Notes: generated by a model from the sequence alone, not told the origin. Shown: positions 9,484 through 18,909, numbered from the stretch's first letter. The stretch is 64,000 nucleotides of DNA from Methylothermaceae bacteria B42 (GCA_001566965.1 LSNW01000014.1:124001-188000); one strand, 5' to 3'. Numbers and translations are program-made.

Positions 9484-11161
9484 TATCTTCTTCAATGGCC
9501 AGTTCATAATGGCGACTGTGCTGGGAAAGATTAGGGTTGTATGCGGGATCCCCTTTGTTCAGCCATTCCTGCCAGTGGTTTCTGAATACGGGCTGTTCAT
9601 TTTCCATGAAAATTTCCGGTAAAGGTTCGGCGAGCAATTTAAAGACAGCGTTGGGTTCGTACACGATGCGCCAACCGAGCGCCAAACCTCTGAGAGCAAA
9701 ATCCAGGAGCCCGTGGGCGCCTCGAAAAACCGGATTAAAGCCTCCAAGCTGCTCCCATAGCTCGCGATGGATCATCACGCAATAAGGATTAGGCGTGCTG
9801 ATATTACGTACAATCGCGGTAACCGCCATATATCCCGGTTCCTCGGAAGAAAATCCTTGATAAGGCCAAAGCAGCTTGCCCTCTTTGGTTAAAATGCCGC
9901 CGGCATAATGTAACTGTCCTGATTTTCCTAATACTTTACCTGAGGCCATGCCTATATTTTTTAGGGTAAGCCAGCTAGCCAGCTGCTGTTCGGCTTGAGC
10001 ATCGATGGGTTGGCAGGCTTGATGGCGAATCAGAATATAGGATTGGCTTTGCTCGATCAGTAGACGATTCTGTACTATTTCCGTATATTTTTCAGGCGTG
10101 ATGTCTGTCGGCAATATGACCTTAGTGATTTTTTCCTGATCAGGTAAAGGTAATTGCACCCGGTAGTTACCACGCCAAAGTGTTTTAATCTCGCTGACAG
10201 TACCTGAAATCTTCCGCCTTGAAAGGGCGTCTTCTAAAGCTCTGATCCCGGCGTTAAAAGCATAGGATTTGGCGTTGTCATTCAGGGCTACGGAGTTCGA
10301 ATGTTGGCGCCAATGATATAGAACTTTCGGGATGTGCTCGATTTTGTCAGTATATTCCATGCATCGGAGTATCAAATCGTAATCCTGTGAGCCATCATAT
10401 TCGGATCTCAGTCCTCCTACTTGCTGAATTAAACTCTTACGATATGCCATCAAGTGAAAGAGATAATTTCCTGAGAACAAGTTTTCCGGAGACCAGCCAG
10501 GTTTCATCAGATGCATGAATCTTTTATTCTCTGGAGACAACATGTCTCGATCAGAATAAACAATATCGGTTGCTGGATGTTGACTTAGAAACTCAATGAG
10601 ATTTTGAATTGCATCCAGTGCCAAGCGGTCATCATGGTCCAAGAAAACAATAAAATCCCCTTGCGCAAGATTGATTCCCAGATTGGTCGCAGCAGAAATT
10701 CCTTGAGGACAACTTCTATTAATCTCAAGCAATCGAATTCTAGGATCGCGGCAATAAGGAGAAGCTAAAACCGAGCGCGTTTCGCGATTCTGTGAGGCAT
10801 CGTCAATCAGAAGCCATTCCCAATAGGGGGAGGTCTGCATTCTGACCGACAAAATACATTCTTTCAATACTTCGGGATCGGTATTGTAGACAGGGGTTAC
10901 GATAGAAATTTTAGGTCCGGGCGGGGTTGCTAGACGCCGCAAGGATTGCCATTGTTGGCAGGTTTGGATGGTGTGGCGATCAATCCAGCGTTGATAGTCA
11001 GGCCATTCGCTTTGGGACCATTTTACTAACAGGGCATCATTAGGGGTAATGGGGGGATAATAGCGCAACCAGTGCCAGCGTTTGGCGACAAAAGGGGATT
11101 TAAAGGCAAGATAAAAGAGATAGCGAGCTGCCCGGGGAATGAGAGAAGATTGGATCATCAA
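9473..11161 (-). CDS. Glycosyltransferase with one intact and one degenerate GT2 domain
   Basis: The first GT-A domain of this 562-residue protein is intact: ISIVTPVYN (85-93), WLLIDDASQN (116-125), FLDHDDRL with the DxD (173-180), then GSQDYDLILR and LYHWRQH. Its architecture matches the two-domain transferase at the left end of the window, including the shared YNPN tail motif. The region after residue 355, however, is shortened. The stretch that should contain NxSDD and the DxD reads ILIRHQ, and the NDVDLCLKIQ block is replaced by GLLDFALRGL. The second domain is therefore probably non-catalytic. N-terminal residues 10-35 are basic and hydrophobic and may bind the membrane surface. Confidence 0.86.
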   Translation of the reverse strand: MMIQSSLIPRAARYLFYLAFKSPFVAKRWHWLRYYPPITPNDALLVKWSQSEWPDYQRWIDRHTIQTCQQWQSLRRLATPPGPKISIVTPVYNTDPEVLKECILSVRMQTSPYWEWLLIDDASQNRETRSVLASPYCRDPRIRLLEINRSCPQGISAATNLGINLAQGDFIVFLDHDDRLALDAIQNLIEFLSQHPATDIVYSDRDMLSPENKRFMHLMKPGWSPENLFSGNYLFHLMAYRKSLIQQVGGLRSEYDGSQDYDLILRCMEYTDKIEHIPKVLYHWRQHSNSVALNDNAKSYAFNAGIRALEDALSRRKISGTVSEIKTLWRGNYRVQLPLPDQEKITKVILPTDITPEKYTEIVQNRLLIEQSQSYILIRHQACQPIDAQAEQQLASWLTLKNIGMASGKVLGKSGQLHYAGGILTKEGKLLWPYQGFSSEEPGYMAVTAIVRNISTPNPYCVMIHRELWEQLGGFNPVFRGAHGLLDFALRGLALGWRIVYEPNAVFKLLAEPLPEIFMENEQPVFRNHWQEWLNKGDPAYNPNLSQHSRHYELAIEEDISS

Positions 11162-11203
11162 TAAGCCAAATGCCCCATTATCGGGCTAGGATGTGGTAAG
11201 AAA

Positions 11204-12784
11204 TTAATTAGATGGGGCCAAATTCCAGCTATTATCGTAAATATTGTTGAACGCTTGGCTCGCACTTTCTAGCGGTGCTACTCGGTATAGCCTCACTATG
11301 TTGTCATAGATGTCATTATAGGCTGCATCCCTATCCAATAAAATGCCGGCACGGTGAGCGCCATAGATTATGTTGCCGGCAATCACGTTTTCTAGTGAGG
11401 GGGAAAAATTCAAAGAATGTTGGGGATTTTTCGCCACTTGCGGCTCCGCATTGGCCGAACCTAATAGCACCCCAAAAAACTGGAATCGGTCATTGTGCCC
11501 TTTATTATTGTCGATAATCGAGTTAAATAAAATGTAATTGCGATGGCTACTCCGAACAGACTTGACGCCATCACCGGCATTGTTCTTGATGATGTTGCTC
11601 ATGATCAAATTATAAACCGCGTTATCCAGCGAAATGCCCGGAAGTTTGGCGACAGCAGAGCCATCTGGTAGGCGCCCGAATCCTGACACTAGATCAATTT
11701 GCAAGTCTTCGTCTGTTTGTCTGGCTCGATTACCATTGCCACTAACTTTGTTATCAATGACTAAATTTAAGGCGCTGCCAAAGTCCAAGCACATGCCTTC
11801 TTTGTCATTCATGACAATCGTGTTGTCCTCAATCAGATTGCCATTGGCGCCGTCTAAATAGATTCCTTGGGCCCTGTTATGGTGTAAGTTATTTTGGGTG
11901 ATCAAAATCTGATGAGGAACATTGGCTGGTGGCCAAATGGGTTGAGCTAGGGCGGCATTGTTGGTAAAAGCTTCCGGTGGGCTCCCTTTGGGAGCGGTGC
12001 TATCGGTAAGCAAAATTGCGGCACTGCCGTTATTGGCAGCCATTCCATTGGTGATCTCATTGTTTGAGATTCGAAGATAAGTAACATCTCCTTGCACTAG
12101 AAGTCCGGTATTTTGAGGGGTATCGATAGTAGATTGATCGATTCCGATAAACCGGCTTTTTGAAAAGACTGTAATTCCCCAGGTCGGTTGAGTTAAAGTC
12201 AAATGAGTTAAAATTATCTTCTTGGCGCCTTTGATAGAGATGGGCCAGAATACATTATCAAACTCGAAGCCGCGCAACCCAGAAAAGATTGTGTCCTTAT
12301 CCAACACAATAGCCGGCGCTTGTAATCTGCCTTTCACCGTTACCCCGGTCCCGTCAAGGAATATAGAGCTTGATACGGCTAATGTGGTGTCGGCGACAAT
12401 TTCCGGCGAAGCAAATTTGATCACTATGCCAATGTCTGTTCCCTGATGTGTAGCCAAGAATTGATTCAATTCAGAGAAAGACGAACCGGTAAAGGTTAGA
12501 ATGTTTGAGGTTTCTGGCCATTTAGGAATATTGTCCTCAAGGGTAGTTGTTAATTTAGTGCGAAATTCACGAAGATTGACAACCTCTCCCAAGACAGGAA
12601 GTTTACTTGTGCGTTTTAATGCCAATGAATGCTGGATAATATTATAGGCAGCATCGGTTTCAGGAACACGCTGAACAGGAGGCAGCTGATAGTGTTTCAG
12701 CAGGTTTTCACAGAAGGCAGTATGGTTAAAGGAAAAAGCCGCCAGAAACATAAGAAATGAAAATTTAAAAGATAAAGGGCGCAT
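11204..12784 (-). CDS. Secreted right-handed parallel beta-helix protein
   Basis: The 526-residue product has a Sec signal peptide (residues 1-25: basic start, FLMFLAAFSF core, AFC end). After about residue 100 it shows repeated short turns with a PbH1 rhythm: VITNGMAANNGSAAILL, LHHNRAQGIYLDGANGNLIE, NTIVMNDKEGMCLDFGSALN, NIIKNNAGDGVKSVRSSHRN, NIIYGAHRAGILLDRDAAYN. Such right-handed beta-helices are typical of polysaccharide lyases, epimerases (AlgG-like) and glycan-binding periplasmic proteins. I do not see a definite catalytic signature. In this glycan locus it probably binds or modifies the exported polymer. The neighbouring large hydrolase gene has the same direction and lies 109 bp upstream. 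Confidence 0.8.
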   Translation of the reverse strand: MRPLSFKFSFLMFLAAFSFNHTAFCENLLKHYQLPPVQRVPETDAAYNIIQHSLALKRTSKLPVLGEVVNLREFRTKLTTTLEDNIPKWPETSNILTFTGSSFSELNQFLATHQGTDIGIVIKFASPEIVADTTLAVSSSIFLDGTGVTVKGRLQAPAIVLDKDTIFSGLRGFEFDNVFWPISIKGAKKIILTHLTLTQPTWGITVFSKSRFIGIDQSTIDTPQNTGLLVQGDVTYLRISNNEITNGMAANNGSAAILLTDSTAPKGSPPEAFTNNAALAQPIWPPANVPHQILITQNNLHHNRAQGIYLDGANGNLIEDNTIVMNDKEGMCLDFGSALNLVIDNKVSGNGNRARQTDEDLQIDLVSGFGRLPDGSAVAKLPGISLDNAVYNLIMSNIIKNNAGDGVKSVRSSHRNYILFNSIIDNNKGHNDRFQFFGVLLGSANAEPQVAKNPQHSLNFSPSLENVIAGNIIYGAHRAGILLDRDAAYNDIYDNIVRLYRVAPLESASQAFNNIYDNSWNLAPSN

Positions 12785-12893
12785 AACCAGGCTGTTAATT
12801 GAAATAATTAAATAATAATATTAGAGATATGCTTTAAATAGAATGTATGATGGAGGCGCAGGATAATTCATCCTTAAATTATTCAGCAATTTA

Positions 12894-15800
12894 TTAGCGT
12901 TCATATATGTGGCGAATATATCTTGTAAACACTGTCGCTAAAGATTGTTGCTGAAAACCTTCTTTTGTATCGGAGAAATCCGATGAGACGGCAATGTCAG
13001 GTACCGAGACATGGAAGAAATTAGCGTCTATTCTTCCACTGGCATCAAACCATATTTTCACGAATACTTCGGGATTGTTTTCGCTTCCCCATGATACGTC
13101 GTTGGGTGAGGCATAAAAATAACCCCATACCACTTCATCGCCGCGTTGTGTGGAGTCATAGCCTCCTTCTATCCAAATGGCGTCAATGGGCCCAATGTCC
13201 TCCGTGTTTATTGTCGCACCAATGTCCAGATTATGGAGAATTGTTTGACGAATTGGCTTGCTTGACACTTCGCCGCCTATCCCATTGGATGCTGAATTTG
13301 ACACGACTTCAGAACCGGATTGGCCGTTTTGAAAATAATGGCGAACATATCGCCGCTCCATTGTAGTGGTGCCTGATTGGTCGTATTGGCCATCAAAAAC
13401 ATAGTCTGTGTATACCTGAATATCAGGTACCGATACATGAAAGTAATTCACATCGACCCTGCCACTCACATCAAACCAGATTTTGACGAAAAGCTCGGGA
13501 TTCTGCTTGCTTCCCCACGAAACATCGTCTGGGTTCGCATAAAAATATCCCCAGATAACCCGGTCACCTCTATTGGTTAACGCTTCCCCGCCTTTATGCC
13601 AAACGCCTTCAATGGGTCCTTTTTCTTCAGTTTGGATAACAGAGCGTAACCATAAATCGTCAGTGACCATGTACCCCGTTGTTAAAGGGATTTCTTCGCC
13701 TTGATAAAATTTAATAGCATGGCTTGTATTAAATTGTGGCAGTGCTATTTTTGCTACGCCATTACCATCTGGTGTGACTTCGAGCTTTTGAATTGGAAAG
13801 TTTTGATTTGGGTCGTAGGTGTTCCAGAATTCCACAAAATATTTGTGACGTGGCGATAAATTTTTTATCTTTAAAGTGGCCCCTGAAATTTTTCCATAGA
13901 TGGCTTTTCGTTGATCTTTTAGTAAAAAAATAATTCCTTGTTTCGCATTACCGGATCCAATTTTGATTAAAGGGATATCCGTTCCGATAATTTCCAATTC
14001 ATTACTAAGGTTTTGGGGGGTAAAATTAGCAAAATTGAGATCACTGGCGACAAAATTACTGAGAGCTTTTTGATACGCTCTCATTTTTGTTGTCAACTTA
14101 TGATCTTTTAGCATTTCGCCTGGCCATCTTAGTCCGGTTCCCGCGTCGCCACCTGCTAAGTGCGCCCAAATCATGTTGTGGAAATATTGTTCGTCATCTG
14201 CTTGAGAGAAATAAGCATCGTAGGCCTTTGTGTAAAAAACGATAGGACCACTTTCTGTATCCATGTAGGGTTTGGTGTCAAAAGCATTAGCTTGGTAATA
14301 TTGAAGACCTTGGTTGACCCTGACTGCGGGCGCTACGGTGTTATCAAGATCTGCAACTTGATAGACAAACTCCGAGGTCGCGGTATTGTCGGGATGATTT
14401 AAGTTAGGATCTCGGATGTCGTGGTAATACATATGGGTAGAATTAAAATCCATAAGATCATTGTTTAGTACAACCGCCGTATCCGCTCCGGGCTTCGAGC
14501 TCAAATCTGCTTCAGGGATGTGGTTGGTGAACTTAGGATCCCAACGCACGGAAGAAACATAAATTAGGTGATTGGGATCTATAGAACGATAATAAGTTGC
14601 CAGTTCGTTGAGGGTATTTTCTCGTATATCGAATGCAGCGCGATTCCATCCGAACTTTGGGTCATCGCTATCAAATTCATTGATTAATTCAATCGCCAAA
14701 ATATTTTTTTTATCACAAATTGTTTCGCATAATTTTTTCAAAATCCTTTTTAGATACACCCGGTTTTCGGGCAGAAATAAGTCGTCTGGAGACTCCATGG
14801 GGCCGCCCATTGTGGTACTAAAAGGCACTTTATTCCACTTGACTTGGTAATGGAAAGTATCAAAAGGAGTCAAAATCAAATTGATACCGACTTTTTCGGC
14901 TTCATCGGCCAAAGTCCGGATGAAATTCAAAGTATCTTGGTTGAATTTGATGTGATCAGGCCCTTGAGACACATCGGTAAAAAGGCGCACGGGATAGTCG
15001 AGATCATAAGATTCTGCAATTAGCCGAATTGTATTGACGCCGTTATCAGCTAAAGTTTGCAAATAGTTTTGCCCCGTTTGGATGCCTTCTTCAGAATAGA
15101 AATTTCTGAATCTACCTAGCATCTGATCCCACATGGAGCCATTGTAGAATGTCCTGATTTTAGGCCAGGGAATGCCTTGATTGTCACCAATGACAACAAA
15201 CGCCTCTTTGTTTTCAAAGCAAAAATAGCGTTTTCCCGGACAGAGCGTTATAAAACCTTTGTCATTAGGGTCTTGAGGCAGGGTGGTGAATTGAGCTGTA
15301 ACCAGCGCCGAAGCATTGCCTTTCTCATCTATCGCTTTAATGCCTAGGTAATAATGACTGGAAGGAGCAAGGCCAATGATTTGGATTTTTTCTGCAAGAC
15401 CTGCTTTCTTGGGGCGTTGGTTGACTGGATAGGATCTAGCTAAAGCCCAGGTTTCATTCGTAATAGGCTGATTGGAATAGCGGATTTCATAGTGATGTGC
15501 ATAACCTTGCAGAGCATTATCGCCACTAGCAATAAAGTTTATCCATGCGCTTCTCCCGTGAATATTAGTAATAGATAGGTCCCTGATTGCGGCAGGAGCC
15601 GTCTTATCAGAAGAACCGGAGAATGCGAATTCAGCCCAAAATTCGGGTCTGCTTTCTTCTCCCGCCAGTGGGGTGATTTCATCATATACCCGCTTCCATT
15701 CCTTGTAATAAGCAGGATCTAGGGCACCGCCGGTATCATCTTCTATATTTGTGATATTGATGCCGATGGCATCGCCATCGGAAGGCACAGGTGGTGTCGT

Positions 15801-16403
15801 TGAGCCATATAGATTTTTCCAACTGATCGCCGCTTCAACAATAAAATCATCATCGCTGTTCGAGTAATGGGTATTTTGGAAAGTGTTGTCATTCAAAGTG
15901 CCGCTAAGAGTAACGGACTGTAAAATCTCATCAATTTTTTGTGCCCCTATGGTGGAACCACTGCCATCTCCTTGGTCGAATCTTGCCGCCGTGCCGTTTG
16001 CATTGATAGCAAATATCCGGTCTGATGGTTGGATTAATTTGTCGCGGCTAAGATCCAGGTCGAACTCCCATTTGACCGCATCATCGTCAAATGTGCTTAT
16101 CCAGGGTTTGGCTGGATCGAAATTATCGACCCATAGCTCAAAGTCTCTGACTTCAGCGGCTATATAAAGATATTCCGAGTCCCACATGAGATGGTATTTT
16201 ATTTGTGCATCTTCCCCAAAGAATTTATAGATAACGCGGGTGCCCAGAGGATTCCATTCGCCTGTATCAATCTTTCCATCAATCACCGGTTTGCCTTCTG
16301 GGATGAAACCACCAAAAAACTTATATTCGGTAGCTAAGGATGGGTTTGCCCAATATCCCGCAAACAAGATCAATGAAGTAATAATCGCTTGAAATTTAAA
16401 CAT
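12894..16403 (-). CDS. Large secreted GH5-like glycoside hydrolase with sugar-binding and duplicated C-terminal domains
   Basis: The 1169-residue protein has a signal peptide (1-24). Residues 30-265 resemble a CBM9/DOMON-type carbohydrate-binding domain (GKIDTGEW, LYIAAEVRD, DDAVKWEFDLD, IVEAAISWKNL). Residues 270-375 look like a fibronectin type III module. Residues 385-800 form a clan A (GH5-like) TIM barrel: NTIRLIAESYDL, then ELINEF near 572-577 supplying the acid/base Glu, and YMDTESGP near 716 supplying the probable nucleophile Glu. The last 250 residues hold two related units of about 110 residues (917-1023 and 1058-1169), sharing RGDxVxWGYFYA, WGS, FVKIWFD and NxFHVSVPDI. It probably cleaves or trims the glycan made by this locus, outside the cytoplasm. 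The substrate is not predictable. Confidence 0.8.
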   Translation of the reverse strand: MFKFQAIITSLILFAGYWANPSLATEYKFFGGFIPEGKPVIDGKIDTGEWNPLGTRVIYKFFGEDAQIKYHLMWDSEYLYIAAEVRDFELWVDNFDPAKPWISTFDDDAVKWEFDLDLSRDKLIQPSDRIFAINANGTAARFDQGDGSGSTIGAQKIDEILQSVTLSGTLNDNTFQNTHYSNSDDDFIVEAAISWKNLYGSTTPPVPSDGDAIGINITNIEDDTGGALDPAYYKEWKRVYDEITPLAGEESRPEFWAEFAFSGSSDKTAPAAIRDLSITNIHGRSAWINFIASGDNALQGYAHHYEIRYSNQPITNETWALARSYPVNQRPKKAGLAEKIQIIGLAPSSHYYLGIKAIDEKGNASALVTAQFTTLPQDPNDKGFITLCPGKRYFCFENKEAFVVIGDNQGIPWPKIRTFYNGSMWDQMLGRFRNFYSEEGIQTGQNYLQTLADNGVNTIRLIAESYDLDYPVRLFTDVSQGPDHIKFNQDTLNFIRTLADEAEKVGINLILTPFDTFHYQVKWNKVPFSTTMGGPMESPDDLFLPENRVYLKRILKKLCETICDKKNILAIELINEFDSDDPKFGWNRAAFDIRENTLNELATYYRSIDPNHLIYVSSVRWDPKFTNHIPEADLSSKPGADTAVVLNNDLMDFNSTHMYYHDIRDPNLNHPDNTATSEFVYQVADLDNTVAPAVRVNQGLQYYQANAFDTKPYMDTESGPIVFYTKAYDAYFSQADDEQYFHNMIWAHLAGGDAGTGLRWPGEMLKDHKLTTKMRAYQKALSNFVASDLNFANFTPQNLSNELEIIGTDIPLIKIGSGNAKQGIIFLLKDQRKAIYGKISGATLKIKNLSPRHKYFVEFWNTYDPNQNFPIQKLEVTPDGNGVAKIALPQFNTSHAIKFYQGEEIPLTTGYMVTDDLWLRSVIQTEEKGPIEGVWHKGGEALTNRGDRVIWGYFYANPDDVSWGSKQNPELFVKIWFDVSGRVDVNYFHVSVPDIQVYTDYVFDGQYDQSGTTTMERRYVRHYFQNGQSGSEVVSNSASNGIGGEVSSKPIRQTILHNLDIGATINTEDIGPIDAIWIEGGYDSTQRGDEVVWGYFYASPNDVSWGSENNPEVFVKIWFDASGRIDANFFHVSVPDIAVSSDFSDTKEGFQQQSLATVFTRYIRHIYER

Positions 16404-16488
16404 TTTTTAGTGTGATAGTGGGAAGTGCTTTCTAATTAAGTGTTGTAGAGGGTTAGCACTCTGTCAAATCAGGAACGGCAAATTTATA

Positions 16489-17334
16489 GTGGCAAAGATA
16501 GTGAATGAATCTCAACGGTTGGCAGTTTCCATTGTGGTCCACAATTCTTCCCTGCGTGATTTGGATCGCTCACTGGAAGCGCTGGGGATTGCGGTTAAGG
16601 AGGCTCAAAGGGAAAACTGTCTAAACGATGTGCGGATTACGATGATAGACAATGCTTCTGATCAAGAATATTTGAAAGAATTAAAAGCATTGTTGCAGCA
16701 TTGTCAAAATACCGGGGGAGTGGTTGTGGAATTGATTCAGTGCGCTGGAAATCTTGGATATGGCCAAGGCCATAATGTGGCAGGCAATAACAACGAGGAC
16801 TTCCGGTTAATACTCAATCCTGATGTCTTCCTTGCCCGGGACTCCCTGAGCCAAGCCCTGAATTTTGTGAAGGAAAATCCGGAAGTAGGCGTTGTCGTGC
16901 CTCGGGTACTGGATTCAGATGGCGATGTGGATTATTTGTGCAAGCGCTATCCCTCCATTTTGGACTTGGCGCTGCGGGGGTTTGCGCCGGTTTGGTTGCA
17001 AAAAATGTTCACAAAACGCCTCCATCGTTATGAGATGCGTGACATCGATTGGACTAAACCCCATTGCCAGGTGGAGCTGGCCAGTGGTTGTTGTCTGCTG
17101 ATGCGGGGGGAGGTTTGGCTGGCGTTGGGGGGGTTTTCCCCGGATTATTTCATGTATTTTGAGGATTTTGATTTATCCATGCGGGCCAAGGAGATTACTA
17201 CCATTGCCTATGTGCCAGAATTTGAGGTGACTCACCTTGGCGGGAATGCGGCGCGGAAGGGATGGCGGCATATTCTATGGTTTATTAAGTCGGCGTGGGT
17301 ATTTTTTAATAAGTATGGTTGGCGGTTTTGGTGA
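16489..17334 (+). CDS. Family 2 glycosyltransferase (rhamnosyltransferase-like)
   Basis: The product is 281 residues from a GTG start; a second GTG at 16501 is an alternative. The GT-A signatures are VSIVVHNS (13-20), MIDNAS, GNLGYGQGHNVAG, LNPDVFL with NPD as DxD equivalent, and YFMYFEDFDLSMRAKE with the catalytic acidic residues. The C-terminal VTHLGGNAARKGWRHILWFIKSA stretch is typical of WbbL-like rhamnosyltransferases. It closes the glycan locus and is divergent from the large hydrolase gene across 85 bp, which must hold both promoters. The donor sugar is unknown. Confidence 0.87.
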   Translation: MAKIVNESQRLAVSIVVHNSSLRDLDRSLEALGIAVKEAQRENCLNDVRITMIDNASDQEYLKELKALLQHCQNTGGVVVELIQCAGNLGYGQGHNVAGNNNEDFRLILNPDVFLARDSLSQALNFVKENPEVGVVVPRVLDSDGDVDYLCKRYPSILDLALRGFAPVWLQKMFTKRLHRYEMRDIDWTKPHCQVELASGCCLLMRGEVWLALGGFSPDYFMYFEDFDLSMRAKEITTIAYVPEFEVTHLGGNAARKGWRHILWFIKSAWVFFNKYGWRFW

Positions 17335-17361
17335 GGGACTGCGATGCACTGTGCTGTGCAG

Positions 17362-17943
17362 TCATCGCTCCAAGAGGAAGACCAGCAGCGCCGTCAATAA
17401 ACCAATCAAGGTGGTTTTGATTCCCATCCAGATGCCCCAGGCGCCAGATATTTGGCCAAGAAAAACGCCGAGTAAAAACAAGATAACAAAAGCCAAGGTA
17501 ATGGACAGCAGTAACGGGTTGATGGGCAATTGCAGGCCCAGTTGAACCCACCAAAGGGGAGCGATGAGGATGATGGAAATTAAAAAAGGGGACAGGCCGT
17601 TGACTGCGGCCACAAAGATCGGGATATATTTTGATGCCAGCGCGTGGTCGGAGTCGCTGAGATCGGCCACCAATGCCTGTTCGAGTTCCCTCAATTCCTT
17701 CTTTCTTTCCGCGGCTTCGCTGATATAGGCGCTGCTCATGCCGCTTACACCCAGCGCAACTGCGGCACCAAGACAAGCGCTGATGACGACTGGCAGTTGA
17801 GCTTCGTCGCTCATGTAAAAACCGATCATGATGCCAAGAATGGTCAAAGCGCCATCAAAGCCGTTGGTGACGAAATATCTGCGCCCAATGGCCCAGGCAT
17901 GAGTAATTCGGAGCAAAAAGCGTAGGCGCGAAAAGAGCCTCAT
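17362..17943 (-). CDS. VIT/CCC1-type membrane protein
   Basis: The protein has 193 residues with about five hydrophobic segments (roughly 26-45, 52-70, 108-128, 133-160, 168-190). The N-terminal RRYFVTNGFDGALTILGIMIGF block matches the conserved start of VIT1/CCC1-family proteins, which move Fe2+ or Mn2+ in plants and yeast and have bacterial relatives of unknown substrate. The cytoplasmic loop SEAAERKKELRELEQAL resembles the metal-binding loop region of this family but is short. The start overlaps the stop of the DUF211 gene upstream by 4 bp, so the two are translationally coupled. The role as metal transporter is inferred from family only. Confidence 0.7.
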   Translation of the reverse strand: MRLFSRLRFLLRITHAWAIGRRYFVTNGFDGALTILGIMIGFYMSDEAQLPVVISACLGAAVALGVSGMSSAYISEAAERKKELRELEQALVADLSDSDHALASKYIPIFVAAVNGLSPFLISIILIAPLWWVQLGLQLPINPLLLSITLAFVILFLLGVFLGQISGAWGIWMGIKTTLIGLLTALLVFLLER

Positions 17944-18218
17944 GCGTCAGCCGATTTTTCATCAGGCAGGTCATGGATCTCTACTTCGTCAATACTGTGG
18001 ACCGATCCTCCCATGCTGGCGATAGTTTCGATAAGCTGCTCATAGTGAAGATCTATTCCCTCGATTTCCAGCACCGTACTTTCAGTTTTTTCATCCATTT
18101 CCTCCAGCATCAGTTTGCCGCGATACACGCCTTCGACAGCAAGCAGGCGTTGGACGAACTCAAAGGCATTGGGTTGGTGGGGTTTGAGGACATCCAGAAC
18201 TAATTTTATTTTGGCCAT
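17940..18218 (-). CDS. DUF211 family protein
   Basis: I choose the ATG at 18218 (92 residues) because it has a GGGAAAG ribosome site immediately upstream and begins the conserved domain (AKIKLVLDVLKPH). An in-frame start at 18281 adds 21 unconserved residues. The alternating strands and helices (LVLDVLKPHQPNAFEFVQRLL, GVYRGKLMLEEMDEKT, VLEIEGIDLHYEQLIETIASMGGSVHSIDEV) match DUF211, a small ferredoxin-like fold best known from archaea with no assigned biochemistry. Overlap with the VIT/CCC1-like gene implies a shared task, perhaps as a regulatory or metal-sensing partner; this is inference. Confidence 0.75.
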   Translation of the reverse strand: MAKIKLVLDVLKPHQPNAFEFVQRLLAVEGVYRGKLMLEEMDEKTESTVLEIEGIDLHYEQLIETIASMGGSVHSIDEVEIHDLPDEKSADA

Positions 18219-18360
18219 CTTTCCCGTTTTTGGTTGTGTGTCCCAGCGAGTATGCTCAATCCCCTTAGTGCTTTCAAGCATACCGTCTTAAACAACCGTA
18301 AGGCGACAATGTAAGACTGCTGTATAATAGGCAATCAATCAATGATCATAGCAGCAATTC

Positions 18361-18909
18361 ATGGAAGCATTTAAAGGTACTACTATTCTTTCTGTGCGCC
18401 GGGCTGGTAAAGTCGTCATTGGCGGTGATGGCCAGGTTTCCCTGGGCAATACCGTGATGAAGGGCAATGCCCGTAAAATCCGCCGTCTCTATCATGACCG
18501 TGTTTTGGCGGGGTTTGCCGGTGCCACGGCCGACGCCTTCACCCTGTTCGAACACTTCGAAGGCAAGCTCGAGAAACACCGGGGCAACCTGGTTCGGGCG
18601 GCGGTGGAGATGGCCAAGGACTGGCGCACGGACCGGATGCTGCGGCGGCTGGAGGCGCTGCTGGCCATTGCCGATGCCAAGGCCTCACTGATCATTTCCG
18701 GCACCGGTGACGTGATCGAGCCGGAGCAGGACTTGATCGCCATCGGTTCCGGCGGTTTTTATGCCCAATCCGCGGCCCGGGCCCTGCTGGAGAATACCGA
18801 ACTGAGCGCGCGCGAGATTGTGGAAAAATCGCTCAATATCGCTGCAGACATCTGTATCTACACCAATCACAACCTGACCCTGGAAGAACTGGAGTCGGAA
18901 ACATCATGA
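18361..18909 (+). CDS. hslV: ATP-dependent protease subunit HslV (ClpQ)
   Basis: This is the peptidase of the HslVU two-component protease, forming a double hexamer capped by HslU in the cytoplasm. The 182-residue sequence is full length. The mature N-terminus is expected at Thr7 in GTTILSVRR after removal of six residues, giving the N-terminal-nucleophile threonine. [25 protein letters not shown] and [15 protein letters not shown] are canonical HslV blocks. It overlaps hslU by 4 bp (ATGA), as usual. A TATAAT at 18323-18328 lies upstream without a convincing -35 box, so the promoter is unresolved. I did not find a clear heat-shock sigma-32 site. Confidence 0.97.
   Translation: MEAFKGTTILSVRRAGKVVIGGDGQVSLGNTVMKGNARKIRRLYHDRVLAGFAGATADAFTLFEHFEGKLEKHRGNLVRAAVEMAKDWRTDRMLRRLEALLAIADAKASLIISGTGDVIEPEQDLIAIGSGGFYAQSAARALLENTELSAREIVEKSLNIAADICIYTNHNLTLEELESETS

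Noticed and set aside
18300-18330. Heat-shock (sigma-32) promoter before hslV
   Set aside because: A TATAAT is present at 18323 but neither a sigma-70 -35 box nor the CTTGAAA/CCCCAT pair of sigma-32 could be placed at correct spacing.
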